A stretch of DNA of 64,000 nt from Geobacillus sp. 46C-IIa (GCF_014679505.1 NZ_CP061474.1:372001-436000), one strand, 5' to 3'; numbered from the stretch's first letter, positions 37,040 through 46,902 are shown. The notes: generated by a model not told the origin, from the sequence alone. A program made the numbers and translations.

Positions 37040-38014
37040 ATGACCAAACCGTACGTCTTTATTACGCGAAAACTGCCAGAGGACGTCGTTGCGCCGCTTT
37101 CGGCCATCGCTGAAGTCGAGATGTGGCCGCATGAGGACGTGGCCGTGCCGCGCGATGTGCTCGCAGAAAAAGCGAGACGGGCGGCCGCCATTTTGCCGAT
37201 GGTATCCGACCCAATCGATGAAGATGTGTTGTCCGCTTCTCTGGCGCTCAAAGTCGTCGCCAATATGGGGGTTGGCTATGACAATATTGACGTGCCGGCG
37301 GCCGCTCGGCGCGGCATTGTCGTTTGCAATACGCCCGATGTGTTGACCGATACGACGGCCGATTTGACGTTTGCGCTGCTATTGGCCGCCGCCCGGCGGT
37401 TGGTGGAAGCGGCCGAGTTTTTGAAAGAAGGAAAATGGAAAAGCTGGAGTCCGTTTTTGCTTGCTGGCGCCGATGTCCACCATAAAACGATTGGCATCGT
37501 CGGCATGGGAAACATCGGCCAAGCGGTGGCCAAGCGGGCGAAAGGGTTTGACATGAACGTGCTGTATTACAACCGCTCCCGCCGCCCGGAGGCGGAAGAG
37601 CGGCTTGGCGCCATCTACCGTCCATTTTTCGATTTGTTGGCGGAAAGCGATTTTGTCGTCTGCTTGACGCCGCTCACCTCGGAGACGCGCCATTTGTTTA
37701 ACCGCGAGGCGTTTCGGCACATGAAGCCGTCCGCTATATTCATCAACGCGGCGCGCGGTGCGGTCGTCGATGAACAGGCGCTGTATGAGGCGCTCGTTCA
37801 TGGGGAGATCGCGGCAGCCGGGCTCGATGTATTTGAAAAAGAACCGGTTGATCCCGCTCATCCACTCGTTTCGCTTCCGAACGTCGTCGCCTTGCCCCAT
37901 ATTGGCAGCGCGACACACGAAACGCGCCGTGCCATGATGACGCTCGCGCGCGACAACATCATCGCCGTGCTCGAAGGGCGGCCGCCATTGACGCCGGTGA
38001 ATCGGCCGTCATAA
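37040..38014 (+). CDS. D-2-hydroxyacid dehydrogenase (glyoxylate/hydroxypyruvate reductase type)
   Basis: A 324-residue NAD(P)H-dependent D-isomer 2-hydroxyacid dehydrogenase. The nucleotide-binding motif is GIVGMGNIGQAVAKRA; the catalytic Arg is in INAARGAVVDEQAL, the Glu in FEKEPVD and the His in LPHIGSAT. The overall pattern resembles glyoxylate/hydroxypyruvate reductases such as B. subtilis YvcT. ATG at 37040 has AGGAGGG six bases before it; another ATG at 37037 is three bases closer. It is separated from hom by 140 bases with an independent promoter, so a link to threonine synthesis is not implied. Confidence 0.88.
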   Translation: MTKPYVFITRKLPEDVVAPLSAIAEVEMWPHEDVAVPRDVLAEKARRAAAILPMVSDPIDEDVLSASLALKVVANMGVGYDNIDVPAAARRGIVVCNTPDVLTDTTADLTFALLLAAARRLVEAAEFLKEGKWKSWSPFLLAGADVHHKTIGIVGMGNIGQAVAKRAKGFDMNVLYYNRSRRPEAEERLGAIYRPFFDLLAESDFVVCLTPLTSETRHLFNREAFRHMKPSAIFINAARGAVVDEQALYEALVHGEIAAAGLDVFEKEPVDPAHPLVSLPNVVALPHIGSATHETRRAMMTLARDNIIAVLEGRPPLTPVNRPS

Positions 38015-38058
38015 CTTTTCCGCGATGGGAGGCAGTTGACGCCGGTGAATCGGTCGTC
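37988..38058 (+). repeat. 23-bp direct repeat spanning the end of the dehydrogenase gene
   Basis: TTGACGCCGGTGAATCGGNCGTC (written here with N at the one mismatch) occurs at 37988-38010, inside the last codons, and again at 38036-38058 in the intergenic region; the period is 48 bases. Confidence 0.85.
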
Positions 38059-38071
38059 GCAAAAATTTTCA

Positions 38072-38128
38072 TTGCCAAACGGCGGATCGTCTTTTATAAT
38101 GTCTACTATAAAAATACAAATGTCTACT
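38072..38128 (+). promoter_or_regulatory. hom promoter with paired ATGTCTACT repeats
   Basis: TTGCCA (38072-38077) and TATAAT (38095-38100) are spaced by 17 bases, a strong sigma-A promoter. ATGTCTACT is repeated at 38099-38107 and 38120-38128, 21 bases apart (two helical turns), overlapping the -10 end and the expected transcription start. That placement suits a repressor of the threonine operon. Confidence 0.75.
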
Positions 38129-38154
38129 GTACGTAAACAGAAGGGGCGGGAAGG

Positions 38155-39453
38155 ATGGAAAAGCCAATTTTTGTTGGATTGTTAGGATTAGGAACGGTCG
38201 GGAGCGGTGTGGTCAAAATTATTGAAAACCACCAAGAAAAATTGATGCACCAAGTCGGTTGTCCAGTGAAGGTGAAAAAAATCCTCGTCCGCGATGTGCA
38301 TAAACCCCGTGATGTCGCCGTCGATCCGGCGCTGCTGACGACAAGCGCCGCCGATGTGATCGACGATCCGGACGTTGACGTCATTATTGAAGTGATGGGC
38401 GGCATCGAGGAGACGAAAGAATTGTTGCTGCGGGCGCTGCGCCAAGGAAAACATGTGGTGACAGCGAACAAAGATTTAATGGCGGTGTACGGTTCTGAAT
38501 TGCTCCGGGTGGCGGCCGAACACCATTGCGATTTGTTTTACGAAGCGAGCGTCGCCGGCGGCATTCCGATTTTGCGCAGCTTAGTGGACGGGCTGGCGTC
38601 GGATCGGATCACCAAGCTGATGGGGATTGTCAACGGAACGACCAACTACATCTTAACGAAAATGTCGCAAAACGGTGCTTCGTACGAAGCGGTTCTCGCT
38701 GAAGCGCAAGCGCTCGGGTTCGCCGAAGCTGATCCGACGTCGGACGTTGAAGGGCTTGATGCGGCGCGGAAAATGGCGATTTTGGCCCGCTTAGGCTTTT
38801 CGATGGACATCGACTTGGACGATGTGCAAGTCAAAGGCATTACGCATGTGACGGAAGAAGATTTAACGTACGGGAAGCGGCTCGGTTATACGATGAAGCT
38901 CATCGGCATCGCCCAGCGCGATGGCAACAAGGTGGAAGTGAGCGTCCAGCCGACGTTCCTTCCGGATTCGCATCCACTCGCGTCCGTTCATAACGAATAC
39001 AACGCTGTCTATGTGTACGGCGAGGCGGTCGGGGAAACGATGTTTTACGGACCGGGGGCCGGCAGTTTGCCGACGGCGACGGCGGTCGTCTCCGACTTGG
39101 TCGCGGTGATGAAAAATATGCGCCTTGGCGTCAACGGCCACTACGCCGTCGCGCCGCAATATGAAAAACAATTGAAGGCGCCGGCGGAAATTTTCTCGAA
39201 ATACTTTTTGCGCATTCATGTGAAAGACCAAGTGGGGGCGTTTGCCAAAATTACGACGCTGTTTTCCAAGCGCGGGGTGAGTTTCGAGAAGATTTTACAG
39301 CTGCCGTTAAAAGAAGACGGCTTGGCGGAAATCGTCATCGTGACGCACAACGCGTCGCAGCAAGACTATGAAGAGATTTTGCAGCAGCTTGGCGATTTGG
39401 AAATCGTCGAGCGGGTGCAAAGCTCGTATCGGGTGGAAGGAGAGAAACGGTGA
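38155..39453 (+). CDS. hom: Hom, homoserine dehydrogenase
   Basis: Reduces aspartate semialdehyde to homoserine, the branch point to threonine and methionine. The 432-residue protein has the NAD(P) motif [12 protein letters not shown], the catalytic domain with [10 protein letters not shown] and [14 protein letters not shown], and a C-terminal ACT domain (about residues 350-430) for allosteric control by an amino acid. The start follows GGGCGGGAAGG. It heads hom-thrC-thrB. Confidence 0.97.
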   Translation: MEKPIFVGLLGLGTVGSGVVKIIENHQEKLMHQVGCPVKVKKILVRDVHKPRDVAVDPALLTTSAADVIDDPDVDVIIEVMGGIEETKELLLRALRQGKHVVTANKDLMAVYGSELLRVAAEHHCDLFYEASVAGGIPILRSLVDGLASDRITKLMGIVNGTTNYILTKMSQNGASYEAVLAEAQALGFAEADPTSDVEGLDAARKMAILARLGFSMDIDLDDVQVKGITHVTEEDLTYGKRLGYTMKLIGIAQRDGNKVEVSVQPTFLPDSHPLASVHNEYNAVYVYGEAVGETMFYGPGAGSLPTATAVVSDLVAVMKNMRLGVNGHYAVAPQYEKQLKAPAEIFSKYFLRIHVKDQVGAFAKITTLFSKRGVSFEKILQLPLKEDGLAEIVIVTHNASQQDYEEILQQLGDLEIVERVQSSYRVEGEKR

Positions 39454-40514
39454 TGGCATGGAAAGGGCTGCTTGACGCTTACGGTGACTTTTTGCCGCTG
39501 ACAGAAGCAACGCCAAGACTATCGCTTTGCGAAGGGAATACGCCGCTTATCCCGCTGCCGCGCCTGTCGGAAGAGCTCGGCATTACGCTGTACGTCAAGG
39601 TGGAAGGAGCGAACCCGACGGGGTCGTTTAAAGACCGCGGCATGGTGATGGCGGTGGCGAAGGCGAAAGAGGAAGGAAGCCATACGATCATTTGCGCGTC
39701 GACCGGCAATACGTCTGCTTCGGCGGCCGCGTATGCGGCGCGCGCCGGGTTGCGCTGCCTTGTCGTCATCCCGAACGGAAAAATCGCTCTTGGCAAATTG
39801 GCGCAAGCCGCCATGTACGGGGCGGACATTTTTGCGATTGACGGCAACTTTGACGAAGCGCTCAGCATGGTGCGCCGGCTGAGCGAAACGGCGCCGATTA
39901 CGCTTGTAAACTCGGTCAACCCGTACCGGATCGAAGGGCAAAAAACGGCGGCGTTTGAAGTGTGCGACCAGCTTGGGCGCGCGCCGGACGTGCTTGCCAT
40001 TCCGGTCGGCAACGCAGGCAACATTACCGCTTATTGGAAAGGGTTTAAGGAGTATCACGAAGCAAAAGGAACGGGGCTGCCGCAAATGCGCGGCTTTGAA
40101 GCGGAAGGGGCGGCGGCGATCGTCCGCAATCAAGTGATTGAGCAGCCGGAAACGATTGCGACAGCGATCCGCATCGGCAACCCGGCCAGCTGGAAAAAAG
40201 CGGTCGAGGCGGCGAACGAATCGCGCGGGAAAATCGATGAAGTGAGCGATGCGGAAATTTTAGCGGCTTACCAACGGCTCGCCCGGACGGAAGGCGTTTT
40301 TGCCGAGCCGGCGTCATGCGCCGCCATTGCCGGAGTGATCAAACAGCGCGAACGGAATGAAATCGAGCGAGGCAGCCTCGTTGTCGCCGTTCTCACCGGC
40401 AACGGCTTGAAAGATCCGGCCATTGCCTTGGAGACCGCCGCGATGGAACCGGTCGTTTTGCCGAACGATGAACAAGTGGTGCTTGAGCATTTGCAAGGGG
40501 TTGTCCGTACATGA
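39453..40514 (+). CDS. thrC: ThrC, threonine synthase
   Basis: PLP enzyme that converts O-phosphohomoserine to threonine. The 353-residue protein has the PLP-lysine motif GSFKDRGMV and the phosphate-binding glycine segment PVGNAGNI. The ATG shares a base with the hom stop; AAGGAG lies ten bases upstream, and a GTG three bases earlier is an alternative. It overlaps thrB by four bases. Confidence 0.96.
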   Translation: MAWKGLLDAYGDFLPLTEATPRLSLCEGNTPLIPLPRLSEELGITLYVKVEGANPTGSFKDRGMVMAVAKAKEEGSHTIICASTGNTSASAAAYAARAGLRCLVVIPNGKIALGKLAQAAMYGADIFAIDGNFDEALSMVRRLSETAPITLVNSVNPYRIEGQKTAAFEVCDQLGRAPDVLAIPVGNAGNITAYWKGFKEYHEAKGTGLPQMRGFEAEGAAAIVRNQVIEQPETIATAIRIGNPASWKKAVEAANESRGKIDEVSDAEILAAYQRLARTEGVFAEPASCAAIAGVIKQRERNEIERGSLVVAVLTGNGLKDPAIALETAAMEPVVLPNDEQVVLEHLQGVVRT

Positions 40515-41425
40515 AAGAAGACGAGATGTTGAAGATTGTCGTTCCGGGAAGTACGGCGAACTTAGGGCCCGGCTTCGACTCGGTGGGGCTCGCCGTCTCC
40601 CGCTACTTAACGCTTGACGTCCGCCTGGCGGAGGCATGGTCGTTTACGCCAAAGACGGCGGAGGTGAGCGGCATTCCGCGCGGAACGGACAATTTAGTAT
40701 ACGAGGTAGCCAGCAAGACGGCGAACGTGCACGGCCGCCGGCTGCCGAGCTGCGCGGTGGAGGTGTACAGCGATATTCCGTTTACGCGGGGGCTCGGGAG
40801 CAGCGCGGCGGCGGTCGTCGCCGGCATCGAGCTTGCCGATGCGCTGCTTGAATTAGGATTGTCGCGCGAACAAAAGATGGAACTGGCCACCCGCTATGAA
40901 GGCCATCCGGACAATGTCGGCGCCTCGCTTTACGGCGGGCTGGTCATCGGCTGCTACCGCGAAGAGGGCGTGGATGTCGTCCATCTTCCGGAGTTGGACG
41001 TGGAGCTTGTCGCCATTATCCCCGAGTATGAATTGGAAACGAAAAAAGCGCGCGGGCACCTGCCTGAACAATGGACGAGGCAGCAGGCCGTCGAGGCGAG
41101 CGCCATCAGCAACGTCCTTGTCGCGGCGCTGCTGACGAAAAATTGGAAGCTCGCCGGGCGCATGATGGCGGCCGATTTGTTTCATCAGCCGCACCGGAAA
41201 CCGCTCGTTCCGGAATTGGGGCGGGCGGAGGCGCTCGCTCTTGAATACGGGGCGGTCGGCGCGGCGTTAAGCGGGGCGGGGCCGACGGTGCTCGTGTTTG
41301 CTGAGCCGGGGAAAGGCGAACGGCTCAAACGGCAGCTGCGCCCGCACTTCCCGGCTTGCGAAGTCACAACGCTCGCTGTCGAGCCGCACGGCAGCCGCGT
41401 TTACAAGCTGGCGCTGGAGGCATAA
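40511..41425 (+). CDS. thrB: ThrB, homoserine kinase
   Basis: GHMP-family kinase that phosphorylates homoserine. The 304-residue protein has the ATP-binding segment [14 protein letters not shown] and the C-terminal [14 protein letters not shown] motif. The ATG overlaps the thrC stop; a second in-frame ATG at 40526 gives the shorter [16 protein letters not shown] start and is also possible. It ends the threonine operon at a strong terminator. Confidence 0.96.
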   Translation: MKEDEMLKIVVPGSTANLGPGFDSVGLAVSRYLTLDVRLAEAWSFTPKTAEVSGIPRGTDNLVYEVASKTANVHGRRLPSCAVEVYSDIPFTRGLGSSAAAVVAGIELADALLELGLSREQKMELATRYEGHPDNVGASLYGGLVIGCYREEGVDVVHLPELDVELVAIIPEYELETKKARGHLPEQWTRQQAVEASAISNVLVAALLTKNWKLAGRMMAADLFHQPHRKPLVPELGRAEALALEYGAVGAALSGAGPTVLVFAEPGKGERLKRQLRPHFPACEVTTLAVEPHGSRVYKLALEA

Positions 41426-41464
41426 AAAAATCCGAACAGCCCTCTGCTGTTCGGATTTTTTAAG
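41424..41464. terminator. Bidirectional terminator between thrB and yutI
   Basis: AAAAAATCCGAACAG and CTGTTCGGATTTTTT form a perfect fifteen-base inverted repeat; it has T runs on both strands and serves both convergent genes. Confidence 0.92.
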
Positions 41465-41701
41465 TTAAAACACTTGCTCGACTTCGACGACGCCCGGCAC
41501 TTCCTCAAACAAGGCGCGTTCGATCCCGGCTTTTAACGTGATCGTCGAGCTCGGGCAGCTGCCGCATGCGCCAAGAAGGCGGAGTTTCACGACGCCGTCT
41601 TCCACATCGACAAGTTCGCAGTCGCCGCCGTCGCGAAGCAGGAACGGGCGGAGTTTATCTAAAACTTCTTGCACTTGTTCTTTAATTTCTTGATCCGTCA
41701 T
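41465..41701 (-). CDS. yutI: YutI, NifU C-terminal-domain (Nfu) Fe-S carrier
   Basis: A 78-residue Nfu-type protein. The CxxC pair in [16 protein letters not shown] binds a transferable Fe-S cluster between two monomers. It likely carries clusters from the SufBCD scaffold to target enzymes such as LipA. The ATG at 41701 is nine bases after AAAGGAG; another ATG six bases upstream is too close to that site. It is divergent from yuzD across a short AT-rich spacer. Confidence 0.92.
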   Translation of the reverse strand: MTDQEIKEQVQEVLDKLRPFLLRDGGDCELVDVEDGVVKLRLLGACGSCPSSTITLKAGIERALFEEVPGVVEVEQVF

Positions 41702-41791
41702 TTCCATCGACTCCTTTCCTTACTTTTTATTATAATCATGGTAGCGGAAAAAATCTAATGATAAATTTTGCTTTCGTAAAGGGTGACTATG

Positions 41792-42121
41792 ATGGCGTTC
41801 AAACCGGTTGAAATTTGTGTGTATGGAGCGGAGATCGTTTGCCCGTCGTGCGTGCAGCTGCCGTCGTCAAAAGAGACGTACGAATGGCTCGAGGCTGCGC
41901 TGCGCCGCAAATATCCAGATCAGCCGTTCCGCATGGCGTACGTCGATATTTTCCATCCGCCGGCGGATGACGAAGCAAAACGGTCGCTGGCGAAAACGAT
42001 CGTCGAGGAGGACTGGGTGTACCCGGTCGTCGTTGTGGAAGGAACAGTTGTCGCGGAAGGGAATCCGCGGCTGAAAGCCATTTATGCCGAAATGGAGAAA
42101 TACGGCTACCGTTCGTCATAG
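41792..42121 (+). CDS. yuzD: YuzD, DUF1462 thioredoxin-like protein
   Basis: A 109-residue protein of the YuzD family with a thioredoxin-like fold. The motif AEIVCPSCVQLPSSKET holds a CxxC pair near the N-terminus; the later segment WVYPVVVVEGTVVAEGNPRL has the strand and turn pattern of the fold. It is located beside yutI and yutJ, which suggests a link to Fe-S or NADH chemistry, but the role is unknown. AAAGGGTGA precedes two adjacent in-frame ATGs; 41792 has the better spacing. Confidence 0.82.
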   Translation: MAFKPVEICVYGAEIVCPSCVQLPSSKETYEWLEAALRRKYPDQPFRMAYVDIFHPPADDEAKRSLAKTIVEEDWVYPVVVVEGTVVAEGNPRLKAIYAEMEKYGYRSS

Positions 42122-42152
42122 CAGCGGCGCCGCACGGCGGGGAAAGCGAACG

Positions 42153-42180
42153 GGCGGCGGGGGATTCCCCGCCGCCTTCG
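42153..42180 (+). terminator. GC-rich hairpin after yuzD
   Basis: GGCGGCGGGG and CCCCGCCGCC form a ten-base-pair stem followed by TTCG; the T-tract is poor. Confidence 0.5.
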
Positions 42181-42325
42181 CGATGGGTCGACCGTCTAGC
42201 CGGCTGATGAAAATCGCTGTTCCTTTTCGGCAATGATGGTTGATGGCGGCCAACATCAAGCGTTCTTAATGGGAAAAGCAGCCGCTTTGCGCCGCCTTTG
42301 CGATTCCATGCCAGCCGTGTGCGGC

Positions 42326-43396
42326 TTAATAGCCGTTATGGTATTTATACATCCAAAGAACGCCTGATTTTAGCAGGCGCGGCACCCGGCCGGTGAGCGG
42401 GCGGTCAGCGACGAGGCCGAAGCCGTGTTTTTTGCCGAGCGAACCGAGAATGCCTTTTAATTTGATCGGCGGGAATTCGCTTGGCGGCTCTTCGCCGTTC
42501 CACCGTTTTTGCAGCACTTGAGCGATTTGCTCCGCTTGCCCTTCAGCGAGCTGGGCGCTCGGCGAATGCGGCAAGCTCGCACAGTCGCCGACGACGTATG
42601 CGTTTTCATAGCCAGGGATATGGTGCTGCTTCGTCAGTATGACGCGGCCTTGTTTATCTTTTTCGACGTTTAGTTCGCGGACGACGCGGTTCGGCTGAAT
42701 GCCGGCCGTCCAGACGATGACGTCACAGGGCACTGGCTCGTCATGGTTGTACAAGACACCCGGCTCGACTTTCGTGACGTTCGAATGGCGGACGATTTCA
42801 ACGCGATGTTCGATAAACCATCCTTCGACGTAGTCGCTTAACCGTTTTGGAAACATTGGCAAAATGCGCTCACCGCGGTCAAACAGCTTAATGTGCAAAT
42901 CCGGGCGGCTTTCCGCCAGTTCGCTGGCCAGCTCCACGCCGCTTAAGCCGGCGCCGACGATGCCGACCGTTGCTTTTGGCGGCAAGTTGTTCAGCGCTTC
43001 ATAGGCGGCGCGCGCCTTGTCGATCGACTGAATGCTGTACGTGTACGCATCAGCGCCCGGCACCCCGTGGTATTTATCTTCACAGCCCAACCCGATGACA
43101 AGGTCGTCGTAACGGACGTGGCTTCCATCTTTCAGATGGACGAGCTGCTTGTCAAGGTCGATCGAGATGACTTCGCCGAACTGGTAGGTGAATTGCGGAT
43201 GTTCCGGAAACGGGACGCGAATGTGATGGTCGCTGATCGTCCCCGCAGCTAACGCGTAATATTCCGTTTTTAAACAATGGTACGGAACGCGATCAATGAG
43301 GATAATATGAATGTCGTTTGGCACTCCGTCCGGGAGAAGGCGTTGCAAAATGCGCATGTTGCCGTATCCCCCGCCAAGCAGTACGAGATGTTTCAT
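42326..43396 (-). CDS. yutJ: YutJ, type II NADH dehydrogenase-like flavoprotein
   Basis: A 356-residue FAD/NAD(P)-binding protein with the FAD motif VLLGGGYGNM, the NADH motif VGIVGAGLSGVELASEL and the second FAD motif AYVVGDCASL. It resembles single-subunit NADH:quinone oxidoreductases but is shorter (about 390-400 is usual). Its membrane-binding C-terminus is reduced, so it may not act in respiration. The ATG follows AAAAGGGG about ten bases upstream. It is divergent from yuzB. Confidence 0.85.
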   Translation of the reverse strand: MKHLVLLGGGYGNMRILQRLLPDGVPNDIHIILIDRVPYHCLKTEYYALAAGTISDHHIRVPFPEHPQFTYQFGEVISIDLDKQLVHLKDGSHVRYDDLVIGLGCEDKYHGVPGADAYTYSIQSIDKARAAYEALNNLPPKATVGIVGAGLSGVELASELAESRPDLHIKLFDRGERILPMFPKRLSDYVEGWFIEHRVEIVRHSNVTKVEPGVLYNHDEPVPCDVIVWTAGIQPNRVVRELNVEKDKQGRVILTKQHHIPGYENAYVVGDCASLPHSPSAQLAEGQAEQIAQVLQKRWNGEEPPSEFPPIKLKGILGSLGKKHGFGLVADRPLTGRVPRLLKSGVLWMYKYHNGY

Positions 43397-43563
43397 GGCT
43401 AAAGTCCCCTTTTGTCCAGTTTCTCAAGCCGCCAATGCCATAAAAAAGTATAACGAAATTGTGACAAAAGAACAACAATTTTTCGTCCGACCGCTCGTGA
43501 GCATGTTCGTTGACGCCGTGCCGCAAAACCGTTACGATGGGAAGCAGGAAGGTGAACATGCCC

Positions 43564-43803
43564 ATGATCTTACCGATCATTGAGTTTTGCATCAGCAACT
43601 TAGCCAGCGGATCGTATAAAGCGATGGAAATGCTTGAAAAGGATCCGAATTTGGATATTATCGAATACAGCTGCTTAAGCTACTGCACGCGCTGCGCCCA
43701 TACGCTGTTTGCGCTCGTAAACGGCGAGTTTGTCAGCGGTGAGACGCCGGAGCAGCTTGTCGAAAATATTTACCGGCATCTCGAGGAAAACCCGATGTTT
43801 TAA
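43564..43803 (+). CDS. yuzB: YuzB, DUF1450 protein
   Basis: A 79-residue protein very like B. subtilis Yuz[15 protein letters not shown] at the start, [20 protein letters not shown] in the middle and [15 protein letters not shown] at the end. Three to four cysteines suggest metal or redox function, none shown. The ATG at 43564 has AGGTGA eight bases upstream; ATG 43558 is too near. It is followed by a terminator. Confidence 0.85.
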   Translation: MILPIIEFCISNLASGSYKAMEMLEKDPNLDIIEYSCLSYCTRCAHTLFALVNGEFVSGETPEQLVENIYRHLEENPMF

Positions 43804-43811
43804 CGAAAAAA

Positions 43812-43842
43812 AGGAGGATGCCCACAAGGCGGCATCCTCTTC
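43812..43842 (+). terminator. Terminator after yuzB
   Basis: GAGGATGCC and GGCATCCTC form a nine-base-pair stem followed by a short TTC tract. Confidence 0.7.
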
Positions 43843-43936
43843 AATGTATATGAAAAAACGGGGGATATTCCCATTGTGTCCAAGGGGCGGTATCGTTATA
43901 CATAAGGGTGCCAAAAATTTTTAGGAGGGGCATGAC

Positions 43937-44809
43937 GTGTACTCGTTTTCGTTTACGAAAATGCATGGGTTAGGGAACAGTTATATTTACGTTGATCTGT
44001 TTCGCGAAACGCTTCCGGAAGACGAGCTGCCGGCGATCGCCCGTTGTGTTTCCGATGTCCACACCGGCATCGGTTCGGACGGCCTCATTCTCATTTGCCC
44101 GTCGGAGCAAGCACCGGTGAAAATGCGCATTTTTAACAGCGATGGCTCGGAAGGGAAAAACTGTGGCAATGGCTTGCGCTGTGTGGCAAAGTATGCGTAC
44201 GAGCACGGCATCGTCCGCGACCGCTCGTTTTTGATTGAAACGCTCTCCGGGCTCGTCGCGGCTGAAGTGGCGGCGGAAAACGGCGAGGTGACGAGCGTGA
44301 CCATCGATATGGGCAAGCCGCTCCTTCGGCGGAGCGCCATTCCGATGACCGGGCCGGAGGCGGAGCAAGTCGTCGCTGAATCGTTTGCCATTGGCGGCGG
44401 CGAGTATGAAATCACCGCTGTATCGATGGGCAACCCGCACGTCATTTTTTATGTGGATGATATTGAAAAGGCGCCGGTGACCACGCTTGGCCCGCTCGTT
44501 GAAAAGGACCCGCGCTTTCCCGAAGGAGTGAACGTCGAATTTGTCGAGGTCGTCAATGAGCGTGAGCTTCATTTCCGCGTTTGGGAGCGCGGCTCGGGCG
44601 TCACGCAGGCGTGCGGCACCGGGGCGTGCGCGGCGGTTGTCGCTTCGGTGTTAAACGGCAAAACGGCGCGCGGAGCGGAAACGGTCGTCCATCTGGCCGG
44701 CGGTGATTTGACGATCACATGGGGGCATGACGGCAACGTGCGCATGACTGGCCCGGCCGAAACGGTGTGCACCGGCGTGTATTATTACCGCAGCGGGCAG
44801 AACGGTTGA
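43937..44809 (+). CDS. dapF: DapF, diaminopimelate epimerase
   Basis: Converts LL- to meso-diaminopimelate for lysine and peptidoglycan synthesis. The 290-residue protein has the two catalytic cysteines, one in KNCGNGLRC and one in [11 protein letters not shown]. The start is GTG, which follows AGGAGGGGCATGAC and gives [15 protein letters not shown] as the N-terminus; an ATG six bases upstream is in another frame. It matches yutL of B. subtilis by position. Confidence 0.95.
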   Translation: MYSFSFTKMHGLGNSYIYVDLFRETLPEDELPAIARCVSDVHTGIGSDGLILICPSEQAPVKMRIFNSDGSEGKNCGNGLRCVAKYAYEHGIVRDRSFLIETLSGLVAAEVAAENGEVTSVTIDMGKPLLRRSAIPMTGPEAEQVVAESFAIGGGEYEITAVSMGNPHVIFYVDDIEKAPVTTLGPLVEKDPRFPEGVNVEFVEVVNERELHFRVWERGSGVTQACGTGACAAVVASVLNGKTARGAETVVHLAGGDLTITWGHDGNVRMTGPAETVCTGVYYYRSGQNG

Positions 44810-44855
44810 GCATCCGAGCGGCAAAGCGGTATACTATAGGTAAGGAGGGATTGAC

Positions 44856-45221
44856 ATGACCGAGGCGATCATTACGCTGACGGAAGCGGCAGCGTTTCAA
44901 ATTAAGGACATGATGAAGGAGCAGGAAGAGGAAAACGCCTATTTGCGCGTCGGCGTCCATGGCGGCGGCTGCAGCGGGCTGTCGTACGGCATGGGGTTTG
45001 AGCGCGAGCGGCGCGATGACGACATCGAATTGGAACAGCACGGGATTAAAATTTTGATCGACCGCGACAGCGCCCCCATTTTGCGCGGCACGGTCATCGA
45101 CTACAAACAGTCGCTTCTTGGCGGCGGGTTTACGATCAACAATCCGAACGCCATTGCGACATGCGGCTGCGGTTCGTCATTCCGCACGGCGACGAACGCC
45201 GGCACGCCGGAGCAATGTTAG
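44856..45221 (+). CDS. yutM: YutM, A-type Fe-S carrier (IscA/ErpA-like)
   Basis: A 121-residue HesB/IscA-family protein. The three conserved cysteines are present: one in GGGCSGLSYG and two in ATCGCGSSF near the C-terminus. It should bind and deliver Fe-S clusters or iron downstream of the Suf scaffold. The ATG follows AAGGAGGGATTG. The Suf operon lies 27 kb away, so the Fe-S genes are spread over the window. Confidence 0.93.
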   Translation: MTEAIITLTEAAAFQIKDMMKEQEEENAYLRVGVHGGGCSGLSYGMGFERERRDDDIELEQHGIKILIDRDSAPILRGTVIDYKQSLLGGGFTINNPNAIATCGCGSSFRTATNAGTPEQC

Positions 45222-45281
45222 GTGTCAGGAGGGCGTGGCAAACAACTGTTTGTCAGTAAAGACCGCCAAGGGGGGATGGCA

Positions 45282-45593
45282 GTGAAAGGGCAAGTAAATG
45301 TGATTTTGGCCCTCGTTTTGGCGCTCATCGTTGCGCTGCTGGCGGTGGCGAACGTCGAAAACGTGACGATCCATTATTTGGTTGGGGAAACCCGTTTGCC
45401 GCTGATCATCGTGATTTTCGGTTCAGCCGTCCTTGGCGGGCTTGTGGTCGGCATGCTCGGTTGGTGGCGATTGTTTCATTTACAGAGGCAGCTGAAAGCC
45501 GCCAACAAGGAAAAAGAGGAGTTGGCCGCCCGTTTAGCGGAAAAAGACGGTGAACGAGAGGCGGCCGCCGACGACGAAAGCGAACACGGATGA
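45282..45593 (+). CDS. LapA-domain (DUF1049) small membrane protein
   Basis: A 103-residue membrane protein with two spans (about residues 4-24 and 37-58), a VENVTIHYLVGETRLPL loop between them and a charged coiled tail of about 45 residues. This is the LapA/DUF1049 layout, linked to envelope assembly in proteobacteria and to no clear role in bacilli. GTG at 45282 is chosen because the G-run ribosome site ends six bases before it but directly abuts the ATG at 45276. It is closed by a hairpin. Confidence 0.75.
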   Translation: MKGQVNVILALVLALIVALLAVANVENVTIHYLVGETRLPLIIVIFGSAVLGGLVVGMLGWWRLFHLQRQLKAANKEKEELAARLAEKDGEREAAADDESEHG

Positions 45594-45598
45594 ACAAA

Positions 45599-45637
45599 AA
45601 AGAGGGTGTCTCCAAGGCGGTGAGGCGCCCTCTTTCC
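45599..45637 (+). terminator. Hairpin terminator after the LapA-type gene
   Basis: AGAGGGTGTC pairs imperfectly with GGCGCCCTCT, followed by TTC; an A-run precedes the stem. Confidence 0.65.
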
Positions 45638-45717
45638 CGCTACATCGACTTATTCGCTTCGTTCGTAACCATTGTCTCATGTTTTTGAATGGCCCTTTTG
45701 AGTCAGCCCCTCTTTGC

Positions 45718-46710
45718 CTAAAACAAGGATGACGAGTGCGCCGGCTGCATTCGTGCCGTCGGATCGATATATGTTTTTGCGCTGCTGATGGCGATCGGCG
45801 CTTCGCCGAAGCCGCAGGCGATCAGCTTAATTTTTCCATCGTACGTGCAAATGTCGCCGGCCGCATACACGCCGGGGATGTTCGTCTCCATCCGCGAGTT
45901 GACTTTGATCGAATTTTTTTCGATGTCAAGCCCCCAGTTTTTGATCGGGCCGAGCGAGGAAATAAAGCCATAGTTGACAACGACGGCATCGACATCGATC
46001 GTTTCTTTTGTCCCTTCCTTCACATGTTCAAGGACGACTTGGCGGATGCCTTGTTCGTCGCCGATAAGTTCGGCAGGCACAAACGGTGTTTTCACTTGCA
46101 CGCGCGATTTCATGAGCTGCTCGACGCTATGTTCATGGGCGCGGAATTTATCGCGACGATGAACGATCGTGACGCTTGCGGCGATCGGTTCGAGCATGAG
46201 CGACCAGTCAACTGCCGAGTCGCCGCCGCCGCAGACGAGCACACGCTTCCCGGCAAACTGCTCTAAGTCGCTGATAAAGTAATGCAAGTTTTTCCCTTCA
46301 TATTGGGAAGCGCTCTCAAGTTCGAGCCGGCGCGGCTGAAAAGCGCCGTTCCCGGCGGTGATGATGACGGTTTTCGAATAATGGATCTCTTTATCCGTTG
46401 TGAGTTTAAACGTTCCGTCTTCTTGTTTTTCCAGCGTTTCGACCGACTGGTTCAGGCAGATGGCAGGTGAAAACATGCTCAGCTGTTCTTTCAGTTGGTT
46501 GATGAGTTCTTGGGCGCGCACTTTCGGGAATCCGGCGATGTCGTATATGTATTTTTCCGGGTATAAAGCGGCCAGCTGCCCGCCTAACTGCGGAAGGCTT
46601 TCGATGATTTTCACCTTCATTTGCCGCAAGCCGCCGTAAAACGCGGCAAACATCCCGGTTGGTCCGCCGCCGATCACCGTTACATCATACACGTTCCGAT
46701 CTTCTCTCAC
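45718..46710 (-). CDS. yumC: YumC, ferredoxin/flavodoxin-NADP+ reductase, thioredoxin-reductase-like
   Basis: A 330-residue flavoprotein of the TrxR-like ferredoxin-NADP+ reductase class. The FAD motif is [16 protein letters not shown], the NADPH motif [15 protein letters not shown] with [10 protein letters not shown] for the 2'-phosphate, and the second FAD motif [12 protein letters not shown]. It lacks the CxxC of thioredoxin reductase. The GTG at 46710 gives REDRNVYD, the N-terminus of B. subtilis YumC, and GGGGAGG sits about seven bases upstream. It is divergent from yumB and supplies or drains electrons of ferredoxin/flavodoxin. Confidence 0.94.
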   Translation of the reverse strand: MREDRNVYDVTVIGGGPTGMFAAFYGGLRQMKVKIIESLPQLGGQLAALYPEKYIYDIAGFPKVRAQELINQLKEQLSMFSPAICLNQSVETLEKQEDGTFKLTTDKEIHYSKTVIITAGNGAFQPRRLELESASQYEGKNLHYFISDLEQFAGKRVLVCGGGDSAVDWSLMLEPIAASVTIVHRRDKFRAHEHSVEQLMKSRVQVKTPFVPAELIGDEQGIRQVVLEHVKEGTKETIDVDAVVVNYGFISSLGPIKNWGLDIEKNSIKVNSRMETNIPGVYAAGDICTYDGKIKLIACGFGEAPIAISSAKTYIDPTARMQPAHSSSLF

Positions 46711-46855
46711 CGACATTCCTCCCCGCATAAAATAATGGCACTACAAGTTTATCTTACCATAAATGCCCGCCGTTATAACGTTCAATTTTTGTCGGTCCAG
46801 TTGAAAAAAAGGCTTGAAAAGAGGAAGAAAAAGGACTAATATGGTTTGTGGAGAG

Positions 46856-46885
46856 ATTGTTAATTTTTTGTGACAGTCTGTCAAC
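46856..46885 (-). promoter_or_regulatory. Candidate yumC promoter (minus strand)
   Basis: On the minus strand TTGACA (46880-46885) is followed after 18 bases by AACAAT (46856-46861). It overlaps the 13-base palindrome TGACAGTCTGTCA at 46872-46884. Confidence 0.5.
46872..46884. promoter_or_regulatory. Perfect palindrome between yumC and yumB
   Basis: TGACAG-T-CTGTCA is a 6+1+6 palindrome lying over the -35 box of the likely yumC promoter. The binding factor is not known. Confidence 0.5.
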
Positions 46886-46902
46886 ATTTTTTTGGGGGTT
46901 AA

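Noticed and set aside
36489..37263. Minus-strand frames with Lys/Arg-rich, repeat-like protein sequence
   Set aside because: The repeat look comes from the T-runs (A-runs on the minus strand, read as lysine); the frames also overlap the dehydrogenase gene and yutH.
46869..46887. Second Rex site at TTGTGACAGTCTGTCAACA
   Set aside because: Only the left half fits the Rex consensus; the right half is out of register. It is better described as the TGACAG-T-CTGTCA palindrome.
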